Positions 11,868-20,233 of a stretch of DNA of 64,000 nucleotides are shown here, one piece after another. Position 1 is the stretch's first letter, and each line of letters opens with the position of its first letter. The stretch comes from Brachyhypopomus gauderio (Eukaryota > Chordata > Actinopteri > Gymnotiformes > Hypopomidae). The stretch lies in assembly GCF_052324685.1 (NCBI RefSeq), contig NC_135223.1, forward strand, positions 21,054,428 through 21,118,427. The letters run 5' to 3'. The translations under genes and the position numbers were made by a program. Below the pieces are notes generated by a model. That model was given only the letters and a program-made list of their open reading frames with translations, was not told where the DNA came from and did no database searches.

Positions 11868-12755
11868 TTTTGTGGTAGGTATAGTGCTACCAGTATTGGT
11901 CTCAACGGTTTTCAAAGAATATCTCTGCGCCCGATATCTGGATTAAATTAAGCGAAATGCACCGATTTCAAAATAATTATACGATAAATGCATTTTGTAT
12001 AGTCAATTGTCTTTTTCGATCGAGAATAAAGTTCGTTCGGGGCTTAAGGACGTTTAAAACATCCCCTATCACTACCTATGTTTGCTTTGTACCTGTAAAT
12101 CCATTCGACGTGACAACTTCGCAAAGTTTTTTTTAATGATGAAAAATCCGTTATGCAGAGAAAGAAAAGCTGGCAGCATAAATCATTCCACGCACTGATT
12201 GTATCTTGAAGAAAAGCTACAGATCTGAGTACAGTGCAGTGATCGGTGTGGCCATCTGATGCCTTGAAGACCTTCTCTAACTATACGGGCGAAACAAACC
12301 GCGAGCAGCTCCGGTCCGGTCCGGTCGTTTGGCGCAGACGTGCAGCCTGCGGGATGGCGCACAGCTCCACCGCATCAGAGCGCCACCAGCCTCTCCAACG
12401 GTGGCGCAAACGGCACAGGCGCGTCTCGTTATTACCACGGATCACCGTGTAGCTTCACACCGACAGGTCTACTCACACGCGTACGGAGAAGCGCACACGA
12501 CACCGTCTGCGGAGTTTCGCACTGGTTTTTTGGCGCACGTTAGGTGTGAGGGAGAAAAGCTACTAAAGCTGTTAACGCGCGTGTCTGCGGGGCTGAAGAA
12601 CCGGCGGAGTGAACTGAAGAGGCGAGAAGTCCAGTTATTTTCCTTCAGGGCGACGAAAGAGCGTTAATGCGCGTCTCCATCCCCGCTTGTGGAAAAAACA
12701 GATGCGGAATGCGCAGTTCCTCTGCGCTGACGCACGCCAAGACGCATCATCTCCG
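11868..12755 (-). other. tgfb2: Predicted tgfb2 5' UTR
   Basis: From the start codon to a transcription start placed about 25-30 bp downstream of the TATA box gives a leader of roughly 0.9 kb. Long leaders are known for TGFB2 mRNAs in mammals. The upper half (12290-12760) is GC- and CpG-rich. I cannot see whether it contains an intron, and the start site is inferred from the TATA position. Confidence 0.5.
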
Positions 12756-12781
12756 AACTGCTGCAGCGAGAGAGAGAGGGG

Positions 12782-12804
12782 TTTATAAAGAGCCTCACCA
12801 CGTG
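12782..12804 (-). promoter_or_regulatory. tgfb2: tgfb2 core promoter: TATA box with upstream E-box
   Basis: Read on the minus strand, an E-box CACGTG (12804-12799) is followed after about 9 bp by TTTATAAA (12789-12782). A CRE half-site, TGACG (12840-12836), lies about 30 bp further upstream. Mammalian TGFB2 promoters are known to have the same CRE/ATF, E-box (near -50) and TATA order, which supports this assignment. Confidence 0.75.
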
Positions 12805-12904
12805 CTCTCCTTCTTTTTCACGCCGTGGTTGTGGTCGTCACGTTTGGACCGGGGGGACTACTCCAGCCCACGGCTGTGGAGCCCGTTATTGTAGATACTC
12901 CTGC

Positions 12905-13855
12905 GTGCCCACCGAGGCACCACCACTGGTTACTACTGGTTACTACTCACCGCGCTGCTACGGGGTCCTAATGCCGCCGAGCCGAACCTCAGAACTACAA
13001 AGGACCTTTGGAGGGTGGAATAGGTTTATAATGCAGCTGTTATTCGGGATATGTATAGCCAAGTGGCCTGTTGAAGAGCTTAGTCCGTGCTAAACGCCTT
13101 TCAGGTGTGTTAGTGGAGCTGAACTCTGAGTCCCGTGTTCGACAGCATCCTGTCTGATTTACACGTATGCTTCAGAAAGCATCGTTTTTTTTCTTTATCT
13201 TATCATTTGCCAAAGCACCAAGCCTACAATAATCCATCAGCCATGACAGGCTGTCAGAAGTGTACCGACCGCCCAGTCACCTGGTGTGAAACAGATGTGG
13301 TCCCTAAATCAGCCTTCATACGGGCAGATGTGTGTAGAGGAGAAAGGCTTTAACAGTGCGTGTTGGGGGTTGGGACGGGGTTGTGCTTCCATATTAAACA
13401 TGCCCAAGTAGGCAGTTGACAAGCGTGGGGCCTCCGTTACGTGCTCCATCTCAAACGAACCCGGCCTGACCCACGGGGCTGAGTCACTCGAACACAGGAG
13501 AGTCTCCATCCCACGACCAAGGAGAACACACTTGGAGACCGAGAGCGCACATTGTGAGGCCGTGTGTCAACATGGGGACGGCTGGGATTCCTACGTGAAA
13601 GGGCGCCCCGGTAACGTGACGGATGGCGAGACGGACCGAGCGAACCCGGGACCGTGCCCTCTCAGGACGATAAGGTCCTGGGCAAATATTGCGGTTCAGT
13701 GTGTGAACAGAGGCACCCTGGATATGAGGAAGGGGACAAGAGAGGGAAAAAGACGCGGTCAGCAAAACTGTCATTCCTGCATGGCTGCTCCCTAAAAGGG
13801 CACGCGGAGATGGAGTTCTTGGCAACCGTCCCACCAAGGCATCCGCGCGCGCGCG

Positions 13856-13906
<51 letters not shown>

Positions 13907-15100
13907 GCTCAACTCACAGAGCACCATATATATCTCTGTCCACAACCCTGAAATGCCACTCAGTGCTGGTGTAATGCCATTAGAGGGTAAGATACATTCC
14001 TGGAGAGCTTCTGATTATTAAATGTGTTTAGATTAACTGAAATGGGGCTTTTCCCACAGGTCATAAAGTTCCAAAGTGACTGAACTATTTAGTCATACAT
14101 ACCCGATTTAAATCAGTGCAATACTTTGGCAACAGCACCACCTTGTGTTCATTCTCATATGCATAAACTAAACACACGGGCTACAACACCATAGCAGTCA
14201 TACAGATGTACTTTGATAAGCCATAAGGCCATAAGGGGCCCCCGCATGGCCCCTGTCTGCCTGCCACGGGCACTCTGAACAGTTTGCATCACCACACACA
14301 GCAGGCAGAGAAGCACTGTGTGTACCGACATCTTTAGATCACAGTCAGCGTCAACGTTCTTAGCAATCCCTGCTATAGCAGCTCTTCTGTGGGATTGGAC
14401 CAGATGGGCCAGCTTCACTCTCCATTCACATGAATGGGCACTGACCACCACATAGAGGGAACACACCAGAACACCAGCCATTTAAGAAAGGCTCCGACAC
14501 AGTTGCACATGCCTAGATCACTCACCGTTTGTATGAGGGCTACTGTACAATTGTGTATGACATCAGATGGGCTATAGTCCCTTATAGTAGAGAGATGCTT
14601 CAAATAAATAAATGTGGATGGTGGACATAGTATAGAATGAAATTCATGTGTGAATTATGTTTAATATATTTAAATTACAAACATGGATATTTTCAACACA
14701 AAAGGTAAAACATACTGCATGCCTGACTTTAATGTCTGGTCATCTAAAACGAGAGAAAGGTACACTACTGAGTCAAATAAATCTAAATAGCACACGGAGA
14801 ACCTCCTCAATCACAGTTCTCTGTACATTAGATATCACAGATATGCACCCTGCCCTGGTCTTTAAAGCAGGGGTATTCAAATCTGGACTTCAAATGCTAT
14901 GCTGGTGTTTGTAACCAAAGGTAGTTAACAGAACAGGAAATGTGACATCAGGTATTTGATCAGCACATCTAACTAATCATAAACAGAAAGTGGAAAGGCA
15001 GCAGTAGTCAAACCTCGAGGGCTGTGATTCTGTGGATCTCATGAAAAGGTCACGCAAACGCTCTACTGAACGGGTGTTATATGTAACATCTAAACAGCAT
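12905..15100. other. Intergenic region between tgfb2 promoter and rrp15 3' end
   Basis: No gene was recognised. It includes the tgfb2 upstream region and a (CG)n(CA)n repeat at 13844-13902. Open frames here overlap the dinucleotide repeat or lack any family signature. Confidence 0.5.
13844..13902. repeat. (CG)n-(CA)n dinucleotide repeat
   Basis: A run of alternating GC of about 18 bp leads directly into a CA run of about 40 bp. Both are alternating purine-pyrimidine tracts, the kind that adopt Z-DNA most readily. It lies about 1.1 kb upstream of the tgfb2 TATA box. Confidence 0.9.
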
Positions 15101-15124
15101 ATACTAAAGAGGTCAGAATTGTAT

Positions 15125-15130
15125 TTTATT
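15125..15130 (-). terminator. rrp15: Candidate rrp15 polyadenylation signal
   Basis: AATAAA on the minus strand, about 660 bp past the rrp15 stop. An ATTAAA variant also exists at about 15374-15379. Which one is used cannot be told from sequence. Confidence 0.35.
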
Positions 15131-15702
15131 TTTTTACAAAAGACCACATGAGAAGAAAAATCATGCAATTAAAGATACACCTGGTTTATCTCTGGAGTGT
15201 AGCACTGATGTCTGACTATGTGAATGACACTGGTACTACTGGGCAGAGCTGCAGGTGAGATGAACCCAATAAAGAAGCCTGAGTTGTTTACACCTCAACA
15301 CGGTCCTATGGATACCATAGTTATCCCTGAGCACTGATAGAACAGATACGACACTGACCAACACCAACAGTCTATGTAATGGATTTAATCATATTGGAAC
15401 GAGGGTGTAATAAAATATAATGAAAAAATGTACTATAAATGTACTATTAAACAGCGCTTAACACACCGATGGGCATCAGTGTTATACACTGTACTGGGAA
15501 AAGCTGATAACTGGTGAAACCGGTCAGAGTCACAGTGTCCAGGGAGAGCTCAACACAATCCAGCCCAGTGCAGTCTGAGCTATGTGGGTCCGACCCAGTG
15601 CCCTCTGACCTTTGCACTCTTGCTTGACAGCAGGGTCACCAGGCCTTGCATACAACGCGCTCATGCAGAGTGCTGCATGGGCATGTAGTGTGGCAGTGTA
15701 GT

Positions 15703-15782
<80 letters not shown>
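15703..15782. repeat. (CA)n microsatellite of 80 bp at the start of the rrp15 3' UTR
   Basis: An uninterrupted CA run ends 8 bp beyond the rrp15 stop codon. In the rrp15 transcript it reads as (UG)n, the preferred binding sequence of TDP-43-type RNA-binding proteins. Confidence 0.9.
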
Positions 15783-15784
<2 letters not shown>

Positions 15785-15789
15785 CGAGC

Positions 15790-15948
15790 TCAGTCCGAGT
15801 CGCTGCTCATGTCTCCTGCGGGCTCCGGAGGCCCCTCCCCTTCTGGGTCGGCGTCACTCTCCTTGTCCCAGTCCTTCATGGACGCTCCCATCATGAAATC
15901 GTCCCTCAGGACGCTCCACGCCGGCTTCTCCTCTTTCGGCTCTCTGGC
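15790..15948 (-). CDS. rrp15: rrp15 coding exon 5 with stop codon
   Basis: Residues 206-257. The acceptor is ctcgacag and the first codon is GCC. It contains the conserved [18 protein letters not shown] tail and ends with an acidic serine-rich SSDSD before TGA. Confidence 0.92.
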   Translation of the reverse strand, partial: AREPKEEKPAWSVLRDDFMMGASMKDWDKESDADPEGEGPPEPAGDMSSDSD

Positions 15949-18942
15949 CTGTCGAGTACAAGCAGAAGTGAGGGACTGAGAGCACGTCTCCGAGAGCTCA
16001 GGGAGACACGCTCTGGTGCCTGTACACCCTTGGAACTGAAGCACACCAAAGGTGGGCTTGTCCTAAACCAGCATCACCATCATATTCACTGTATCTCCAA
16101 CATTTCTCAGCCTGTTCTATTCAGAAAATATATGATCTGTGACATGATTCATAGAATCTCTCATAGAAGAAATGTAGTCATATAATATCCTTTGAAAAAC
16201 AAAAATGCATCATTAATATCATTCGATACAATTTCACACTGACCATCAATTGTTTAGTCTTATCAGCACGTGTGCGGCCTGCTGAAGTCCCACGCAGTAC
16301 ATCAATGAAGTCCTTCTTTGATACGGAGGACAGGAGCTTTGCTTTCTTCCTCTCAGAGCCTCCAACCTCCTTCATCTTCTCATTCATGCTCTTCTGGTGT
16401 GTCCGCACTGCATTAAACAGCTGCACTACGCCTCTGAGAGCATCGTGGAAGAAAGAAACCAAGAACATGAAAATTAATGAAAAAAATACCCAGTTATTCC
16501 AATATAACATCTTTGGAGACGTTTTTAGAGGGCGCATGAGAACCTGGTCTGCATGGCGCCTACAGGCTTAGCCCACCAGTTTGTGACTGTCCTCATAAAT
16601 CCCAACACAAATACTTGGAAGCATAGAGAAAAAAAAAACACTTTCAAAAATGAAATAATATCGGAGACATCAACAAGAACACTACGCATCAGCCACTGTT
16701 ATCACCAGACAAACTGTTGATGGTGGTGGTGTGGGCAGGTGTGTCTAGTCAATACAGAACTGTGCAACATTTTATGACAAGCCCAAACTACTTGAATAAC
16801 ATAATTAATCCAGTCATTGTGCCTCTCAATGAGCAACACAGGCTTAATTTCATCTTCATGGATGACCAAGCTCCAGCTCATAGAGGTCGCATCATTAGGG
16901 AATGACTGTTGGAGGCTGGGGTACCTAAAATGGAGTAACCTGCACTTTCATCAGATTTGAATACCATAGAAACCCTTTGGGATTTTGGGCACATGACAAG
17001 TTACTGACATTTGTTTTGTTGTAGAATACCCACCACATTTGTTTCAATAAATTGTTTGAGATGAGAAAATCACCATTGCATGTCCTACTTTCATATAACA
17101 ACACTGCAGCGTGATCTTTTTACGTTTTCCATACATTTCCCTAAAGCCAAATATCCCTAACCTTTTGTTAATAGTGTGTATATATACACATTCACAAACT
17201 AGTTTAAATAACTAGCCAGCCACTCTCTTGCTGGATTTATTTTAGAACTAATTGGCTACTAATCCTGTACCCAATTACAGAAGCGAATCCCTATACAAAA
17301 TATAGTTATATACTTTAGATATGTAGACGTCAGTGAGTTGGTGTCACCTACCGGGTAGCAGTTCTCTGCAGAGTTCTCTCCTTCTCTTTATCTTGTACTA
17401 CATCCGGCTTTACACGACACATCAACTCCCATGCCCGCTTTTTATCTGCCTGTTGATAAACACAGATACTTGTGACTGATGCAGGTGGCCATTCTGACCA
17501 ACATTTAACACCCTGCTATTTGTTCTGATTTGAGCTGAAATCATACCAAAGGAACATGAGAGCTTCTTGGGGAAATCTACTCAGTAAAGTGGGGTTGGGC
17601 ATTATGACAGGTAATTATGACAGTTGTTTTAAAAGAGTTCTACATCAGTTGGATAGCAAACGATGAGACAATGGAGAACAGCTGAAGTTTACACTACTGT
17701 CTCAAGCCCAACAGCTGAAGTTTACACTACTGTCTCAAGCCCAACAGCTGAAGTTTACACTACTGTCTCAAGCCCAACAGCTGAAGTTTACACTACTGTC
17801 TCAGGCCCAACAGCTGAAGTTTACACTACTGTCTTAGGCCCAACAGCTGAAGTTTACACTACTGTCTTAGGCCCAACAGCTGAAGTTTACACTACTGTCT
17901 TAGGCCCAACAGCTGAAGTTTACACTACTGTCTCAAGCCCAACAGCTGAAGTTTACACTACTGTCTCAAGCCCAACAGCTGAAGTTTACACTACTGTCTT
18001 AGGCCCAACAGCTGAAGTCTACACGAAGTCTAACTGCCTTTTCTGTGGTGAACTGATTGTCTGGTTTTTCATCTCTACCTGTTTCTTTCTCTCAAGCTTC
18101 TCTTTCTTCTCTTTCGCACTGAGCTTTTCAAACCGTTTGTTCTTCAGCAGGATACAGGGCTTATTATCCGGCGTTTTCTTCCCCAAGATTTTCGCCATGG
18201 CTTCCGCCCACCCAGCATTGGGGTTTGCCTCCTCCACGTCTCCATTCTGCTCTTCCTCGTCCTCTGCCTCATCCCCATCATTCTCACTGCGATCCTCCTC
18301 TGGTCCTCCACTCAGGTCATCATCTGATCCCTCTTCTTCATTCACACCGATGTCTTCTTCAGAGGGCAAACCAAACATTTGCATGAATACAAGTATTTAC
18401 ACGCTACATGCACAGGCAGTCTAACATGTTTATTTAATGATTCAGTTAACTAGACAGACAACAATAGGTGTTATAAGACCTACTGTCAACATGATAGCTT
18501 GTTAATCAACTATCTGTTTCTATCTACGCCATCATCCAGCTAGGTTTAGTAGCTAGCTAGTCAAGAGACATAGAAGATGCCATCAAATCTCTAAACCTGG
18601 CCACCTTGAATAAGTATCCAAGCACAGGTAGGAATTTCAGTCCTAGATTAATTTAATTCAGTTTAGAGTCACAAACGAAAACTGGATATCTAGCAAACCG
18701 CCGCTAGTTAATAAGCCAGTTAGCTAACAAACTATTCTGGTATTTGACTGCACTTGCCTTGCAGATGTTAGTAAAACGATAAAGACGGCTTCTGCTGAAA
18801 GGTTTCAGAGTACATAACAGTAAAATTGCACAGTGACTACAAACTAAGTACACAAACCCAGACTGACTATACAAAAAAGTAGCAAAGTATTACCTTTTTC
18901 AATTTCAACAACAACATGTGGCTTTTTCACTAAGGATGCCAT
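15790..18942 (-). CDS. rrp15: RRP15-like ribosomal RNA processing protein (five coding exons)
   Basis: Rrp15 is a nucleolar factor of the pre-60S ribosomal particle, needed for 27S/32S pre-rRNA processing. Coding exons on the minus strand: 18942-18894, 18356-18079, 17449-17352, 16433-16244 and 15948-15790. Their phases (1, 0, 2, 0) join without a break to 774 nt, 257 residues (human protein 282). The order is: a short basic N-terminus; an acidic, low-complexity stretch (about residues 17-60); the conserved [15 protein letters not shown] block; a Lys/Glu-rich helix; then the RRP15 core with [21 protein letters not shown] and [12 protein letters not shown]; and the conserved tail [20 protein letters not shown]. 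The donor after exon 2 (gtagag) and that after exon 4 (gtcagt) are weaker than consensus. Intron 2 holds a 33-bp minisatellite and intron 3 a Tc1 remnant. It is tandem with tgfb2 as in human. Confidence 0.93.
16244..16433 (-). CDS. rrp15: rrp15 coding exon 4
   Basis: Residues 142-205: the most conserved core, [29 protein letters not shown]. It begins after ctctcag and ends at ATG before gtcagt (phase 0). Confidence 0.9.
16690..17180 (+). mobile_element. Tc1/mariner transposase remnant in rrp15 intron 3
   Basis: The translated sequence around 16717-16905 contains [16 protein letters not shown] and [15 protein letters not shown], the middle of a Tc1-like transposase around its second catalytic Asp. 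It continues with a broken version of the SPDLNPIE region at 16915-16985. A stop interrupts the frame and the 5' half is missing. It is on the strand opposite to rrp15. The limits are approximate. Confidence 0.75.
17352..17449 (-). CDS. rrp15: rrp15 coding exon 3
   Basis: Residues 110-141 plus two bases. It runs from the acceptor tttatcaacag to the donor gtaggt and encodes [20 protein letters not shown], which matches the human [16 protein letters not shown] region. Confidence 0.9.
17678..18025. repeat. 33-bp minisatellite in rrp15 intron 2, about 10.5 copies
   Basis: The unit is acagctgaagtttacactac plus tgtctcaagccca, with C/T and A/G variants in the last third. Because 33 is a multiple of three, one plus-strand frame stays open, but there is no sign of coding. 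The array ends about 54 bp from the rrp15 exon 2 donor. Confidence 0.95.
18079..18356 (-). CDS. rrp15: rrp15 coding exon 2
   Basis: Residues about 17-109. The acceptor is ccctctgaag before 18356, and the donor gtagag follows 18079. It carries the acidic region and the conserved [15 protein letters not shown] motif. The stretch of open frame upstream of 18356 is intron. Confidence 0.85.
18894..18942 (-). CDS. rrp15: rrp15 coding exon 1
   Basis: ATG at 18942-18940 starts [16 protein letters not shown]. The exon ends in phase 1 before the donor gtaata at 18893. It is the shortest and least conserved exon; the start is chosen because the phase fits exon 2. Confidence 0.75.
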
Positions 18943-19439
18943 GTTTCAGGATCCTTATGTGTAACTAGATAAAAAGTCCCGAGAAACGTTGTTCGCACAT
19001 ATAGTTCCGGGTGGTATGTGCCTGTTTGGTGCTCGGAAATACTCGGAGTTTGAATGTATCAGTGAACAGTGCAGAGTCTAATGGTCTGTTTTTAGTGTTG
19101 TATTTGAATATTTAAAAAACATGATTTGGTTAATTTCAAAGTTTATGTATTTAAGGTTGTATTATCCGGTCAGCAAAATGATTTGAATATGTTTTATATA
19201 AATTCATACTGTAGCCTTTAAAGGTCCTGTATTAGTTTAGTAGTAGTCTGGTGCAAGGGTATCTTGAATTCTGACCTATCTATGATACTATAGGATGCAT
19301 TTAGCATTTTCCCTGAAACCTTGTGAACTTTACAATGTAGGCTACTTGTGTACATTACAAGTTTTTATGTACGTTTGCATGTATGTATGGTCACTGTGAC
19401 CTACTGAGTACACATCCCAGGAACAACATCAAAGATCTC

Positions 19440-19860
19440 TGTCCAGAAGAGCCCGTCCTAGGAACAGCTCCTGAACTCTGAACACAAGATCAATAGAGGC
19501 TGGATCTACCACACCAGATAGGACCCCAGATGCAGACTGTACAAAGATGCCCCTGAGACAATGCAGCACATGACAGCAGGGTGCAATATGCTATCAGGGA
19601 GAGAATACATGGATTGCCGGACCAAGTGGCTGACATAATATACAGAAACGTTTGTGCAGGGCATGGGGTGGAGGTCAACGTGGGACACTCCCCCAAAGGT
19701 GGTGGAGGAAAACCAAGCTAAGATCACGTGGGACTTCCAGACACAAACTGATAAAATGGTAATGGCTAACCAGCTGGACATCATGGTGATGGACAAACAG
19801 CAGAAATGGGCTGTAGTGATAGATGTGGCAATGCCATGTGATAGCAACATCAGGCACAAA
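19440..19860 (+). mobile_element. 3' fragment of an R2/R4-type non-LTR retrotransposon (restriction-like endonuclease end)
   Basis: The frame at 19660-19857 encodes TPPKVVEENQAKITWDFQTQ, then the endonuclease-like block with LDIMVMDKQQKWAVVIDVA and DSNIR. Just upstream, in another frame, lies a damaged zinc-knuckle (C-x2-Y...H-x4-C) at 19535-19590. This order is typical of elements whose C-terminus is a PD-(D/E)xK endonuclease. At least one stop and one frameshift make it a dead fragment. The family name (R2, R4/Dong or related) is inferred from memory of such proteins. Confidence 0.65.
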
Positions 19861-19926
19861 AATCACCAATTTTATTTTTATTTGTTCAAATTTTCAGAAA
19901 TAATAAAGTTGTGTGCCAATGTCAAT

Positions 19927-19927
<1 letters not shown>

Positions 19928-19961
<34 letters not shown>
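19928..19961. repeat. (GT)n microsatellite
   Basis: Short uninterrupted GT run. Confidence 0.85.
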
Positions 19962-20214
19962 CATGCATTTTGTAACATGTAGCCCTACAAAAAGAGCCAC
20001 AATGTAGATCCCTGAAGATCCTAGTTGTGTTTAAAGTGCAAACACTAGGTGAGAGTAGACAAACAGGTCAGGTGTGTGTACATTCCCGCTCACCTGTCAG
20101 GTAGAGCACACTCACGCGTGTAGGCTGCTGCATCAGCTAGAGTCTCTGAGGGGCACGACGCTTAACACTTAAGTGGAAGGACGTACTGGAAGACACTGCA
20201 CTTCCCAAATCATC

Positions 20215-20233
20215 ATGGCACCACCGCAACCGC
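20215..20233 (+). CDS. Coding exon 1 of the unknown membrane gene
   Basis: Nineteen coding bases ending in phase 1 at gtaagt. The assignment rests on Kozak context, the consensus donor and phase fit with exon 2; it is not proven. Confidence 0.6.

Larger units (their letters stand above)
18943..20214. other. Intergenic region between rrp15 and the unknown membrane gene
   Basis: This is the divergent spacer of about 1.27 kb. It must hold the rrp15 promoter near 18.95-19.02 kb and the promoter of the plus-strand gene before 20.2 kb; no TATA box is obvious. The middle is occupied by a retrotransposon fragment (19440-19860) and a short (GT)n (19928-19961). Confidence 0.5.

Noticed and set aside
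17663-18424. 253-codon plus-strand open frame
   Set aside because: First half is the 33-bp minisatellite; second half is antisense to rrp15 exon 2.
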